A DNA stretch of 55,605 nucleotides from Rhizobium sp. Q54. GTDB taxonomy: Bacteria; Pseudomonadota; Alphaproteobacteria; Reyranellales; Reyranellaceae. This document shows, piece by piece, positions 1-9,007 of this stretch (the first letter of the stretch is position 1; each line of letters begins with the position of its first letter). Made by a program: the position numbers and the translations under genes. The stretch is taken from contig CAMDOT010000010.1 in the NCBI GenBank assembly GCA_945903635.1, forward strand, positions 1 through 55,605, read 5' to 3'. The notes below the pieces were generated by a model that saw nothing but the letters and a program-made list of their open reading frames with translations, had not been told where the DNA came from and ran no database searches.

Positions 1-280
1 CGGCGCGGAACGAGACCAGCAGCAGCAGGCCCAAGGGCGCCAGGGTCGCGACCCAGCCCATCATGGTGAGGCCGACGACATAGCCGCCGTTCACCTGGAA
101 GAAGACCGAGGCGAGCTGGGGCGAGCTGAACAGGCCGAAGGCCACGATGCCCGACAGCGCGAGCCCCGAGGCCATGTAATTGTAGACGCGGATCATGTGG
201 GCGCGCAGGCCGACATCGAATGTCGCCTGGTCGGCAACGGTGCCGGCCCTGTTGAAGGCGTTGAAGTTCTGGTTCGCCAT
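1..280 (-). CDS. Bax inhibitor-1/YccA family membrane protein (N-terminal part)
   Basis: The first 93 residues are visible and the rest runs off the window. The N-terminus (MANQNFNAFN...) is followed by two hydrophobic stretches, near residues 36-52 and 62-92. This matches the start of Bax inhibitor-1/YccA inner-membrane proteins, which are seven-helix proteins linked to stress and FtsH control in the few cases studied. A strong ribosome-binding site (GGAGG) lies 9 nt before the ATG at 280. The gene is divergent from the XRE regulator at 479. The family call rests on the N-terminus only. Confidence 0.75.
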   Translation of the reverse strand, partial: MANQNFNAFNRAGTVADQATFDVGLRAHMIRVYNYMASGLALSGIVAFGLFSSPQLASVFFQVNGGYVVGLTMMGWVATLAPLGLLLLVSFRA

Positions 281-478
281 TTCGGTCAACCTCCACGGGA
301 TCTGAGTTCCTTGAGCCCCGTCGCCCGACAGTGTGGTGACTCAGCCCGTATGAATCAATAGCGACAGCGAAATCCCTCCGCTCGCGACAGCAGCTCTGCC
401 TCAGAATCGCCCAAGTCCGCCGGATAGAGTGACTTGCGATCGACTTAGTCCAAATCAATCCTGTTGGAGTGCTTAAGA

Positions 479-976
479 ATGGCGTCACATGCCGTCGATA
501 TCCATGTCGGGACGCGCCTGCGTCAACGACGCACCCTGCTCGGCATGAGCCAGACCAAGCTCGCAGGCTCTGTGGACCTGACATTTCAGCAGATCCAGAA
601 GTACGAGCGCGGCTCCAACCGGATGGGCTCGAGCCGGTTGTTCGAATTCTCCAAGGTGCTGGACGTGCCGGTGTCGTATTTCTTCGACGAGATGCCGGCC
701 AATGCCCAGGCCGCGCGGCCGACGCAGGGCCGCGGGCGCAAGGGCTTTGCCGAAGCCGGCATGCCGTTCGAGCAGGAAAAGGACCCCCTGATCAAGCGCG
801 AGACCCTTGAGCTGGTACGCGCCTACTACAAGATCCGGGCAGCCGGCGTGCGCGGTGGCGTCGCCAAGATGATCAAGGCCATCGCGGCCGCCGAGTCGAC
901 GCCCATTCCGACAAAATCTGGCGCGACGACATCTGTCGCGAAGAAAAAGCGCAAGGCGCCGACGACCCGGCGATAG
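479..976 (+). CDS. XRE-family helix-turn-helix transcriptional regulator
   Basis: The protein is 165 aa. Residues about 8-70 form a Cro/C1-type helix-turn-helix (VGTRLRQRR, GMSQTKLA, LTFQQIQKYERG), followed by a short tail ending in a lysine/arginine-rich stretch. The FDEMP segment after the HTH is typical of a common alphaproteobacterial XRE subfamily. I chose the ATG at 479 because GGAG lies 9 nt upstream; an in-frame TTG at 464 is less likely. The DNA target is unknown. The gene is monocistronic, between a divergent membrane-protein gene and a convergent DUF1993 gene. Confidence 0.88.
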   Translation: MASHAVDIHVGTRLRQRRTLLGMSQTKLAGSVDLTFQQIQKYERGSNRMGSSRLFEFSKVLDVPVSYFFDEMPANAQAARPTQGRGRKGFAEAGMPFEQEKDPLIKRETLELVRAYYKIRAAGVRGGVAKMIKAIAAAESTPIPTKSGATTSVAKKKRKAPTTRR

Positions 977-1001
977 TGGCGCGCCGATAGACGCCTCTCC
1001 C

Positions 1002-1520
1002 TCAGGCGGCGTCGCGGTAGGGCATATCGCCGAGGTAGTTCCTCTTGCCGATGCCGACGCCGTTGTGGCGCAGGATCGCGTAGGCCGTCGTCACATGAAA
1101 ATAGAAATTGGGAATGACGTGCTGGATCAGGAATTCCTGGCCTGACAGCGACTTGCCGTTCCAGCGGGGCTGGGTGATCCGCCGCTCGGCTGACGCGGCG
1201 AAGGCATCGGGCGAAAATCCCTTCAGGTAAGCGATCACACTTTCGATGCGCGCCCTGACCTCGGCCAGCGTCTGCTCCGTATCGGCATGCACCGGCACGT
1301 CCTTCTCGCGATCAGCGAGGCGGGCGGCACCGAGCTTTGCCGTGTCGCAGGCGGTGCGGATCTGCTGCACCAGACTGAACTGGTCGGGCGAGAGGCGCGA
1401 CTGCAGCAGGACGCCCATGTCGAACTTCTTCTCGGCCGCGAACTTTTCCGCCTCGCCCAGGATGGCGAGCAGGTTGGTCAGCATTTTGCTGGACTGGGTG
1501 ACGACGATGGCGTGGATCAT
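1002..1520 (-). CDS. DUF1993 domain-containing protein
   Basis: The 172-aa soluble protein spans the full DUF1993 length. Family-like segments include the N-terminal SSKMLTNL helix, RLSPDQF, and a C-terminal region with FLIQHVIPNFYFHVTTAYAI. The helical fold is related to DinB-like four-helix bundles. No enzymatic role is established for the family. There is no signal peptide or membrane segment. The gene stands alone and converges on the XRE regulator. Confidence 0.85.
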   Translation of the reverse strand: MIHAIVVTQSSKMLTNLLAILGEAEKFAAEKKFDMGVLLQSRLSPDQFSLVQQIRTACDTAKLGAARLADREKDVPVHADTEQTLAEVRARIESVIAYLKGFSPDAFAASAERRITQPRWNGKSLSGQEFLIQHVIPNFYFHVTTAYAILRHNGVGIGKRNYLGDMPYRDAA

Positions 1521-1673
1521 GGAGACCTCTGGTTGGGGGTGGTTCGGATGGGGGCGTGGCTATAGCAGCTATCGCGGCGGGCTGCCTGCCCTCACTCGTC
1601 CTGGTATTCTCGCCGGGCGTAATTCGCCTGTAAGTTGGCTCTGGCTCATTGCAGCTGAGGAAAGAATGGTCAC

Positions 1674-1931
1674 ATGGTGGCTTACAAATACCTCGTCTGG
1701 GCAGTCTTGCTGATCTTCGGCGTTGCCGGAGGTTGGTTCGCCTGGTGGCACGTCTCGAAATCGCTCTATCTCCGCGCTGCCGGCTCGGAAGTGTTCGGCG
1801 AAGCGACAATAAGGCCAGGCGTTCTCAGGCGACGGCAGGTATGGCGAATCATCTGGACTGTGGCTGGCGTGGCCGGCGGCGTGATCATGGGGATGATAGC
1901 CCTCACGATGCTGACCCGATTCCAGACTTGA
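1674..1931 (+). CDS. Small two-helix membrane protein, hypothetical
   Basis: This 85-aa ORF fills the gap between two convergently placed neighbours. Residues about 6-25 (LVWAVLLIFGVAGGWFAWW) and 57-80 (VWRIIWTVAGVAGGVIMGMI) are hydrophobic, with a charged loop between them, so an inner-membrane hairpin is likely. No family is recognised. It has no strong ribosome-binding site and could be a chance ORF, but the paired helices make a real small protein plausible. Confidence 0.45.
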   Translation: MVAYKYLVWAVLLIFGVAGGWFAWWHVSKSLYLRAAGSEVFGEATIRPGVLRRRQVWRIIWTVAGVAGGVIMGMIALTMLTRFQT

Positions 1932-1961
1932 TCTTTGCCGATCCGGCTGCCGGCGCCGCGC

Positions 1962-3185
1962 TCAGATCCTTCGCCACAGCGGCCAGGTCGCGGCGAGCGC
2001 CAGCAGCCCCATCACCCCGGTGATCGCCGTGGCCTCCGGTGCGCCGAGCAGGTCCGCGAGCCAGCCCAGCCAGAGGAAGCCGATCGGTCCGGTGCCGATG
2101 CAGACGCTGAGGACACCCAGGATACGCGAGCGCATGTCGACCGGGGCCGCAAGATAGACCAGCGTCGCCTGCAAGGTGGAAAAGGCTGCTCCGCTGAACC
2201 CAGTCACCAATAGCGCGGCGCCGGCCAGCAGAGGCGTGGGGGCGAGCGCAAAGCAGATCAGCCCCACCAGGTAAGCAGCCACGCCGCCGACATAGACGCG
2301 GGCATGCCAGCCCTGACTGAGCCACAGCGCCAGCACGAGCGCGCCGGTGAAGGCACCGACGCCGTCGACGCTGGTGAGGAGGCCGACGCCTTCGGGACCG
2401 AGCAGCAGCCGGTCACGCCCGATCACGGGGATCATGCTGGTGAAGGGCCAGGCGAAGACGTTGTAGATGACGGTCACCGCCATGATGGCGCCGAGGCGCC
2501 GGTCGGTGAAGACGATCGCCACGCCCTCCCAGGTGCGAGCGAGCACCGCGCCCGATCCGGGCGCGGACGGGATGCGGCTCCGGACCAGCAGTATGGCCGC
2601 GACGGCCGACGCGTACATCAACACGCTCAGGACGAAGGCGCCCTCGATGCCGACGCCTGCCAGCAGCAAGCCGCCGACGGCGGGACCAACCATGCGGCTG
2701 GCATTGCCGGCGCCGACATCGAGCGCCATGGCCGTGGCCATGCGATCGCGGCCCATGACTTCGCCCATCATCACCCGTCGCAGGGGATTGTCGGTGGCCC
2801 AGCCGCAACCATTGATGAAACTGGCGACGGCGAAGTGCCAGACCTCGAGCGTCCCCGTCCAGGCAACGACGGCGAGCAGGGCCGAGGTGACGGCCATCAG
2901 GCCGACGACGCCGACCAGGGTCAGGCGCCGGTCGAACCGTTCGGCGAAGGCCCCGAGGAAGGCGCCGAACAGGCCCATGGGAACCAGGCGGAGCATGGTG
3001 ACCATGGCGACGACGAGGGCCGACCCGGTCTGCTGATAGACGACGATCCCCATGGCGACGGTCTCCAGCCAGCGCACGGTGGAGACGAGCATGCCGACAT
3101 ACCACAGACGCCAGAAATCCATCGGACTGGTGCGCAGCACGTGGCCGAACGAACCGTCGGTTTGCCTGTTCTCGTTGTCGCTCAT
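1962..3185 (-). CDS. MFS transporter (EntS/MFS_3-like)
   Basis: This 407-aa integral membrane protein has about 12 hydrophobic segments and the MFS inter-helix motif near residue 63 (GAFAERFDRR). Layout and length resemble MFS_3 efflux carriers related to EntS. The substrate is not predictable. The start is set at the ATG at 3185 (MSDNENRQ), because the in-frame extension upstream is low-complexity and lacks transporter character. The next gene on the same strand (TVP38-like) ends 111 nt upstream, so the two may be co-transcribed. Confidence 0.85.
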   Translation of the reverse strand: MSDNENRQTDGSFGHVLRTSPMDFWRLWYVGMLVSTVRWLETVAMGIVVYQQTGSALVVAMVTMLRLVPMGLFGAFLGAFAERFDRRLTLVGVVGLMAVTSALLAVVAWTGTLEVWHFAVASFINGCGWATDNPLRRVMMGEVMGRDRMATAMALDVGAGNASRMVGPAVGGLLLAGVGIEGAFVLSVLMYASAVAAILLVRSRIPSAPGSGAVLARTWEGVAIVFTDRRLGAIMAVTVIYNVFAWPFTSMIPVIGRDRLLLGPEGVGLLTSVDGVGAFTGALVLALWLSQGWHARVYVGGVAAYLVGLICFALAPTPLLAGAALLVTGFSGAAFSTLQATLVYLAAPVDMRSRILGVLSVCIGTGPIGFLWLGWLADLLGAPEATAITGVMGLLALAATWPLWRRI

Positions 3186-3296
3186 TCGGCTTTTGCCGCT
3201 GTCGTTTCGGTCGCCGTGACCCGGCGAGCCCTCCCGGCACCGACTGTCCCCCACCGCAGCGTCAAAGTCTTGCGCCGCGGCGGCGGCGTTCCGCAC

Positions 3297-3968
3297 CTAG
3301 CGGCGGCGATGCCGGGACAACAGCACCTGCATCCCGAACACGAAGGCGAGGTAGGCCGCCATGCACAGTACCAGCACGCCCACCTCGCCGAGGGTCGGCT
3401 CGGTGATGAAGGCTGCAAGGCGGTCGCCGACGATAGACACGAGCAGCAGGCCCGGCGTCATACCGACCACCGAGCCGGCGACGAAGTCAGCGGTACGGAT
3501 ACCGCTCACGCCGAGACCGAGATTGATCACGGTGCCAGGCGCCACCGGCACCACCCTGAAGGCGACGACGACCACGAAGCCACGCGTCCTGGCCGCATCG
3601 AGAACGCGCTGCAACCTCGGGCCGAACAGGCGCGCCAGGGTCGTCTTTCCGAGCCAAGCGCCCACGAAGTACATCAGGAGCGCGCTGGTGAAGGCGCCGA
3701 GCGCCGAATAGGCGAAGCCGAGCCAGGGCCCAAAAACCGCCGCCGTGGCAAGAATGAGCACATTGACGGGAAACGCCACCACCCCGCCGACCAGAAACGC
3801 CGCCAGGACGAGAGCGGGCGCCCACGGATGATCCCTGGCCTCGGCCAGGAGGCGCCGGATCTTGTCCGCGGTCACGATATCGGTGGTGCCGGCAACCCAC
3901 CACGCGACGGCAAGCCCCAGCATCCCGAGCAGGAGGGCAACGGCGATCAGCACGGGCTTGGTCTGCAT
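3297..3968 (-). CDS. TVP38/TMEM64 family membrane protein
   Basis: The 223-aa protein has an N-terminal helix and further hydrophobic segments of the DedA/VTT (SNARE-associated) superfamily. The diagnostic region is FRVVPVAPGTVINLGLG near residues 137-153, with the preceding AFPVNVLILATAAVFGP loop. The family acts in membrane lipid handling or as a transporter; the precise role is unknown. It lies directly upstream of the MFS gene on the same strand. Confidence 0.85.
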   Translation of the reverse strand: MQTKPVLIAVALLLGMLGLAVAWWVAGTTDIVTADKIRRLLAEARDHPWAPALVLAAFLVGGVVAFPVNVLILATAAVFGPWLGFAYSALGAFTSALLMYFVGAWLGKTTLARLFGPRLQRVLDAARTRGFVVVVAFRVVPVAPGTVINLGLGVSGIRTADFVAGSVVGMTPGLLLVSIVGDRLAAFITEPTLGEVGVLVLCMAAYLAFVFGMQVLLSRHRRR

Positions 3969-4050
3969 GGCGGCGCACAGTAGGGCAGGGCGGGTGGCGC
4001 GGCGAGAGCATGCCGCGTGCGACGAGGCGGGATCACGCTACACTCCTGCC

Positions 4051-4530
4051 ATGACCAACTCCCTCCTCCCCTCCTCCTGGCGGCCATCGCTCGCGGCGCT
4101 GTTGCCGGCCGACCCCGCGACCTATTCGGGTCCGCGCCTCGCGGTGTGGGGCGCGCTGGCATGGCTAATGGTCATCACAGTGCGGAGCTGTATCCACTTG
4201 CTGGCACCGGACGGCGGCGCGCACTCGATCGCGACCATCGACATCTCGGTCCCGGGCGGCTCCGATATCGTGGCGCTGTTCGGCCAGTGGGGCGCCTCAC
4301 AACTCCTGCTGGCGGGACTGCTGTGGGTGCTGGTCCTGCGCTGGCGCGGCCTGGTGCCACTCACGCTCCTGGTCTTCTCGGCCGAGCCGTGCCTGCGCGG
4401 CTTCGCCGGCCACCTCAAGCACCTGACGACGGTGGGCACAGCGCCGGGTGCAGCACTCAACTGGGTGGTGCTGCCGGTACTCGTGGCACTGCTGTGGCTG
4501 TCGCTCTGTCCGGCGCGACGTGACGCATGA
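4051..4530 (+). CDS. Hypothetical four-helix membrane protein
   Basis: The 159-aa protein has four likely membrane helices, near residues 27-50, 72-98, 103-120 and 135-155. I recognise no family. The ATG at 4051 is the first start that gives a protein of consistent composition. The gene is divergent from the TVP38-like gene and convergent with the NTF2-like gene. It is probably real given its length and regular helices, but its function is unknown. Confidence 0.6.
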   Translation: MTNSLLPSSWRPSLAALLPADPATYSGPRLAVWGALAWLMVITVRSCIHLLAPDGGAHSIATIDISVPGGSDIVALFGQWGASQLLLAGLLWVLVLRWRGLVPLTLLVFSAEPCLRGFAGHLKHLTTVGTAPGAALNWVVLPVLVALLWLSLCPARRDA

Positions 4531-4639
4531 GGCGAGCATAACGGCGTCCGGCACCACCACCTTCGATGACCACCGACTCGAGACTGCCACGGGCGCCCTA
4601 CACTGCACCTGTGGCTGAAGGGGATCAGACCTAGAAGGT

Positions 4640-5101
4640 CTAGACCTTGAAAGCCTGGCGGGCGAGCAGTCGCCAGCCCGAGGCCTGCTTCTGCCAGACC
4701 TGCAGGACGCCGATCTTCGAGACGTTCCACTTGCCGTCGCCCGTGCCGCTCTCGCTCTCCCAGGCATGACGCACGATGGCATCGTTGCCGGCGACCACGA
4801 CGGTCTGCTTGGAAAGCTCGATGGATTTGTAGACCGTCTTCTTCGAGGCGACGACGTCGACGAAGGTCGCCTTGTCCTCGATCTTGCCGCTCGAATGGCC
4901 ATAGCTCAGCTGGTCGGCGGTGAGCACCTCGAGCTTGGCCTTGTCGGGCGTGAGCATGGCTTTGGTGAGGGCGGCGACCGCCTCGGCGACGGCAGCGGCG
5001 TCAGGACCTTCGGCACGCGCGGGCGCGGCGGACGAAACAGCAAGCACGGAAACGCCCGAAGCAACAAGCGCAGCGGCAGTGAGACGGCGGCTGATGGTCA
5101 T
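4640..5101 (-). CDS. Secreted NTF2-like (SnoaL/DUF4440-type) protein
   Basis: The 153-aa protein has a Sec signal peptide (residues 1-30, cleavage after APARA). The NTF2-like cone domain is recognised from the spacing of KAMLTPDKAKLEVLTADQLSYGHSSG and the last strands GVLQVWQKQASGWRLLARQAF. This fold binds small molecules or acts as an isomerase-like scaffold; no catalytic residues can be assigned here. The start is supported by AGGAGG upstream of the ATG at 5101. A periplasmic location is expected. Confidence 0.8.
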   Translation of the reverse strand: MTISRRLTAAALVASGVSVLAVSSAAPARAEGPDAAAVAEAVAALTKAMLTPDKAKLEVLTADQLSYGHSSGKIEDKATFVDVVASKKTVYKSIELSKQTVVVAGNDAIVRHAWESESGTGDGKWNVSKIGVLQVWQKQASGWRLLARQAFKV

Positions 5102-5264
5102 GGTTTCCTCCTGGGTTCTTCCCGCGTCCTTTTTCGTCGGCGCGGGATAGAGCAAAAGGCTAGCACCGTGTGCCGAGGCGCGGAACCGGAGGTTGCAGCA
5201 CCCGGTGTGAAGACAGGGTAGTCTGGAACCCCAAAGCTTGCGTCCTCTTCGCCGGAGCCCCCCA

Positions 5265-5996
5265 ATGTATGTGCTGTATCATGGCTGGAGATCGTCGGCG
5301 TCGCGTCGGGTGCGTCTCTGCCTTGCCGAGAAGGGCCAAGCCTTCGAGAGCAGGATCATCGACCTCACGAAGATGGAACACCATGCTCCCGCCTTCCTGA
5401 AGCTCAATCCCAACGGCGTCATTCCGCTGCTGATCCTGGAGGACGGACGCTCGCTCTACGAGAGCGGCACGATCTGCGAATATCTCGACGAGACGCATCC
5501 CGAGCTGCCGCTTCGTCCCGCCGACGCCTTCGGGCGCGCCGAGATGCGCAACTGGATCCGCCATGTCGATGGGCTGATCGGCAATCTTATCATCTTCAAC
5601 TGGGCGCATTCGATGGCGAAGGTCGCCACACAATGGTCCGACGCGGAGCTCGCGGAGAAACTCAAGGCTGTGCCCAGCAAGGAGCGGCGCGAAGCCTGGA
5701 TGCGCACCGCGCGAAAACCCTACACCGAGGAGGAGCGTCAGGAGGCGCGCGACAAGCTGCGCGTCGGGTTGCTCGACCGGATGGAGGCGATGCTGGCCCA
5801 AGGCGCCTGGCTTCTGGGCGAACGCTATTCGATCGCCGACATCGCGGCAGTGCCGTTCGTGAAGCGCATCGACGAGGAAATCGCACCCGACGAGATGACC
5901 GCGGCACGCCATCCGCGCGTCCACGACTGGTGGAAGGCGATCCAGGCGCGGCCGGCGTTCGCGGTGGCTAAGATCGGGCCATTCACCGATGCCTGA
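5265..5996 (+). CDS. Glutathione S-transferase family protein
   Basis: The protein is 243 aa. Residues 1-78 form the thioredoxin-like GST_N domain: MYVLYHGWRSSASRRVRLCL holds the likely catalytic serine at S10/S11, LNPNGVIPLLI the cis-proline, and ESGTICEYLDE the glutathione-binding Glu-Ser pair. The remainder is the helical GST_C domain with the SIADIAAVPF N-capping motif. The substrate is unknown. A charged insert after the N-domain (about 120-165) makes it longer than a typical 200-220 aa GST. Confidence 0.9.
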   Translation: MYVLYHGWRSSASRRVRLCLAEKGQAFESRIIDLTKMEHHAPAFLKLNPNGVIPLLILEDGRSLYESGTICEYLDETHPELPLRPADAFGRAEMRNWIRHVDGLIGNLIIFNWAHSMAKVATQWSDAELAEKLKAVPSKERREAWMRTARKPYTEEERQEARDKLRVGLLDRMEAMLAQGAWLLGERYSIADIAAVPFVKRIDEEIAPDEMTAARHPRVHDWWKAIQARPAFAVAKIGPFTDA

Positions 5997-6017
5997 TGGA
6001 CACCGGAGCCGAGCGGT

Positions 6018-6407
6018 CTATTTCGGGACCAGACGATAGCCGCAGGGATGGCTCTGCTGCAGGGTGGTAATCGGGCGCGGGCCGGTGCCGGCGGGAACCG
6101 TGATCTGCGCGCCGTTCGGATCGGCATAGCTCGGCACCACGGCATTGAAGCTGCCGTCCGGCGCGAGGGTCACCGTCCAGATCGGCTGAGGGAAGGCCGC
6201 GAACCTGAGCGACATGGCGCCGCCGGCAACCCGGATGATCGGATCGCCGGCGCCAGGTGCGCAGGTCGAGGCGTTGCCCGGCGCGTGTTCGATGACGATG
6301 GGCCATTCCTGGGAGGCCTTGGCCTGGGGAACCTGGGCCTGAACGGAGGAGGTGACAGCAGCTCCCGAAGCGAACGCGACGATCGCTGCAACAGTACGAA
6401 CTTTCAT
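6018..6407 (-). CDS. Secreted hypothetical protein
   Basis: The 129-aa protein has a signal peptide (residues 1-24, ending SSVQA-QV). The mature part is small and beta-rich, with cysteines at about residues 49 and 122 that could form a disulphide. I recognise no family. The start at 6407 is supported by GGGGAG upstream. It converges on the GST gene, and the next gene on its strand upstream is the universal stress protein. Confidence 0.65.
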   Translation of the reverse strand: MKVRTVAAIVAFASGAAVTSSVQAQVPQAKASQEWPIVIEHAPGNASTCAPGAGDPIIRVAGGAMSLRFAAFPQPIWTVTLAPDGSFNAVVPSYADPNGAQITVPAGTGPRPITTLQQSHPCGYRLVPK

Positions 6408-6489
6408 GTCCTCCCCTTCTCCCGATACCGACCCCTGACATCGGCGACGGTGGCAGGCATGCGAAACAGGGTCAATCTGGCGGCGGCAC

Positions 6490-7308
6490 CTAGTGCGCCA
6501 GCAGGACCGGCACCGGACAGGAGGAGATGACCTTGCCGGTGGCGCCCCCGAGGCCGAGAAAACCGCTGAGCTGGCCGCGGCCGTAGGCACCCATGACCAG
6601 GAGATCGACGTTCTTGTCACTGGTGTAACCCAGCAGGGCGCGGCCGCGGGCCCGACCCGACGCGGCGCCGGGATCGATGGCATCGACGGTCGCCGCGATG
6701 CCGTGCCGGCCGAGGTGGCGCACCAGCAGTGGCGCGCTCACCGCATCGGGCGTGGCGCCGGCGACCAGGATCGTCACCTTGTCGGCACGCACGAGAAACG
6801 GCAGAGCATATTCGATGGCGCGCGCCGCCTGGGCGCTGCCGTTCCAGGCGATGACGACCGAGGACAGGCGGCGGGCGCGGGGATCTGGCGGGGCCACCAT
6901 CACCGGGCGGGCGCAGTCGTGGATCGCGGCATGGATGGTCGCGGGAGCCGCGTTCTCGGGGTCCGCTCCCGGCCGACCGAGGACCAGGAGATCGGCTGAG
7001 CGGCCCATCTCGACCAGCGTGTCGAGCGTCGTGTCCCAACCGGCGCGCAGAGTGCCGCCCACGATGCCAGCCGCGTGCTCGCGCCAGGCGCCTTCCGTAT
7101 TGTGCAGACGTCCGTTCAGCCGGCTCCTGTCCTGGTCCCTGAGGAAAGGCATGGCTTGGGCGGCGATATTGATGTCGTCCAGCCGCCCGTGCGGAAAGTG
7201 CAGGCCGTCGACGATGGCGCCGAAATCGGCGGCGATTTGGGCGGCGAGCCGGAAGGCCATCGCAGCGTCGGGACCGCCTTCGGAAATCGCCAGAACGGAT
7301 TTCACCAT
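6490..7308 (-). CDS. Universal stress protein (tandem UspA domains)
   Basis: The 272-aa cytoplasmic protein has two Usp domains. The first (about 1-140) starts MVKSVLAISEGGPDAA. The second (about 148-272) contains VVIAWNGSAQAARAI and ends with the nucleotide-binding loop MGAYGRGQLSGFLGLGGAT and the CPVPVLL strand. The second domain keeps the G-x2-G glycine pattern of ATP-binding Usp proteins; the first looks degenerate (LGRPG). Such proteins act in stress survival, but partners are unknown. Confidence 0.9.
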   Translation of the reverse strand: MVKSVLAISEGGPDAAMAFRLAAQIAADFGAIVDGLHFPHGRLDDINIAAQAMPFLRDQDRSRLNGRLHNTEGAWREHAAGIVGGTLRAGWDTTLDTLVEMGRSADLLVLGRPGADPENAAPATIHAAIHDCARPVMVAPPDPRARRLSSVVIAWNGSAQAARAIEYALPFLVRADKVTILVAGATPDAVSAPLLVRHLGRHGIAATVDAIDPGAASGRARGRALLGYTSDKNVDLLVMGAYGRGQLSGFLGLGGATGKVISSCPVPVLLAH

Positions 7309-7359
7309 CGTCGAGATCTCCGGGATCAGCTCAGCATGGCGACAGGAACTTCCGCCGGA

Positions 7360-7644
7360 TCACTTCGCCAGCTTCATGCATTCGCCGGCGGCTTCCGCCG
7401 CGTCGCGCGCGGTGGCGCGCGACATGGTTCCGTTCATCACCAGGGGCCGGGCAACAGAGGTCAGCGCCTCCTTGATGTCGTTGGTCGGCGTCACCTTCGG
7501 CGATGCCTGGTTGAAGAGCATCTGGCCCTCCGGCGAGAGCTTGGCCGCACAGGCGGCGGCGGCGGCCTGATCGGCCTGGACCGCGCCCGGGAGCATCGCC
7601 AAGCCGAGGAGAGACAGCAAAGAGAGCGGAAGGCGCATACGCAT
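7360..7644 (-). CDS. Small secreted hypothetical protein
   Basis: The 94-aa protein has a signal peptide (residues 1-24, ending PGAVQA). The mature part is about 70 aa, mostly helical, with two cysteines (about residues 32 and 89) that could pair in the periplasm. It resembles small uncharacterised proteobacterial proteins with a C-x-many-C-x-K ending, but I assign no named family. It sits upstream of the universal stress gene on the same strand. Confidence 0.6.
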   Translation of the reverse strand: MRMRLPLSLLSLLGLAMLPGAVQADQAAAAACAAKLSPEGQMLFNQASPKVTPTNDIKEALTSVARPLVMNGTMSRATARDAAEAAGECMKLAK

Positions 7645-7721
7645 GGTCGGTCTCCGTTAAGTCCTGTTGTGCATTCCAAGTACTGGCCCATCGGCTGCCC
7701 TGCTGGCAAGGTAGCATCCGC

Positions 7722-8093
7722 ATGCCGCTTCACTGGACGATAGATTCGACGGAAAAACTGGTCACCGCAACCGCGGACGGTGGGGTCACGCGCGCCGAGT
7801 TCGAGGCCTTTCTCGATGCCGTCGGCGGCGCCGGCGCCCACGGCTATCGCAAGCTGTTCGATGGCGCGCACGGCGAACCGGACATGAAACCACACGATAT
7901 CCTGGCGTTGGGCGTGCGCATGCGCGCCACCCACGCGGAGGGTCCGATCGGCGCGTTGGCCGCGGTCGTGCCGGGCAACATGGCCGACGAACTCAATCGC
8001 GTGCTGGGGATACTGGCCGCGGCCAAGCGGCCGATGCGGGTCTTCCGCGAGGTCGGGCCGGCGCGCAAATGGATCGCCAGCCAACCGGCGTAA
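7722..8093 (+). CDS. SpoIIAA/STAS-like protein, paralogue A
   Basis: The 123-aa protein has the layout of SpoIIAA-like/STAS domain proteins: beta-hairpin (LHWTIDSTEKLVTATADGG), helix, then YRKLFDG and LGVRMRATHAE. It is a clear paralogue of the protein at 15272-15643: same length, both with YRKLFDG, LGVR, RVLGILA and RPMRVFR. Such domains commonly act as anti-anti-sigma or lipid-binding modules, but no partner kinase is seen here. It is followed on the same strand, 35 nt away, by the broken TetR gene. Confidence 0.75.
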   Translation: MPLHWTIDSTEKLVTATADGGVTRAEFEAFLDAVGGAGAHGYRKLFDGAHGEPDMKPHDILALGVRMRATHAEGPIGALAAVVPGNMADELNRVLGILAAAKRPMRVFREVGPARKWIASQPA

Positions 8094-8128
8094 CGCCACC
8101 TGACGCGCGGCCGGGAGCATTTTCAGAA

Positions 8129-8767
8129 ATGGTCGATAATTCCGTTGTGACCCAGGCCCCCGCCACGAAGCGCCGGATCGACGGCCGCCGCCTGCGGAGC
8201 GAGCGGACCCGGCAATTGATCATCGAGGCCTATCTCGATCTCCTGCGCGAAAACCCGCAACCACCGACGGCGTCCCAAATCGCCAAACGTGCCGGCTACT
8301 CCGTCCGTTCCGTGTTCGAGCGCTTTGCGGATCTTCTCGCGCTGAGCTTTGCCGCCGCCGACCACGCCTTCGCCCAGGGCATGGCCTAGGCCGTGATCCG
8401 CCATGCCGACGCCGACCGGCAGACCCGGCTCCGATCCCAGGTCGAGACGCGCGCCGGCGTCTGCGAGCGATGGCTGCCGCTGTGGCGCGCGCTGCTGTAC
8501 AACCAGAGCGAATCGGAACTGCTCAAGGTGCGGATCGGGCACATGCGCGACGTCGTCGCCGCCCGCCTGCAGTTGATGTACCGGCCGGAACTTTCGACCC
8601 TGCCGGAAGCCGAACGGGCGCAGCTCGTGATCGCCCTCGAGGCGCTGACCGATTTCGAAAGCTGGGGGCGCATGCGCGAACGTCACGGCCTGTCGATCGA
8701 GGCCGCGCGCGAAGTCTGGATCAGCGCTATCGATCGGATGCTGCCGCCGACTCCATCGCCTTCCTAA
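8129..8767 (+). pseudogene. TetR-family regulator interrupted by an in-frame TAG
   Basis: Read through a TAG at 8387-8389, this is a complete 639-nt TetR-family gene. It has the N-terminal HTH (RRLRSERTRQLIIEAYLDLL, then AGYSVRSVFERFADL) and a full ligand-binding half ending WISAIDRMLPPTP. The intact paralogue at 9333-9971 is also 639 nt. Aligned to it, the TAG falls exactly on a GAG (Glu) codon (MA-stop-AV versus QAEAV), so one G-to-T change explains it. The 5' open part (86 codons) keeps only the DNA-binding half. It is either a recent pseudogene or a base-call error. Confidence 0.88.
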
Positions 8768-9007
8768 AGCCGCATCCAGGCACGGGCCGCTGTCGGGGCG
8801 GCAGACTGGCGCATTTTTGCAGCGGTCAGAAACCGGAGCCCTCGAAGCGTGTTGATCTCATCCGACACTCGCGCAATCACGGGCCGCCGCCGGGGCCGGC
8901 CTGATCGGCGATCTCCTCGTTGGGATTGCGAGCGCATTGGCGGCAGATGGGCGACCGCGGCCATATCGTCTACGATCGCAGCGGGATGGACACGGCGCTC
9001 CGCAACG

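Noticed and set aside
2304-3983. Long plus-strand frame (559 codons) opposite the MFS and TVP38-like genes
   Set aside because: It spans two well-supported membrane protein genes and its product is a low-complexity His/Glu/Gly-rich chain.
8764-8964. Short minus-strand frame between the broken TetR gene and the small conserved gene
   Set aside because: Arg/Pro-rich product without features; no convincing ribosome-binding site.
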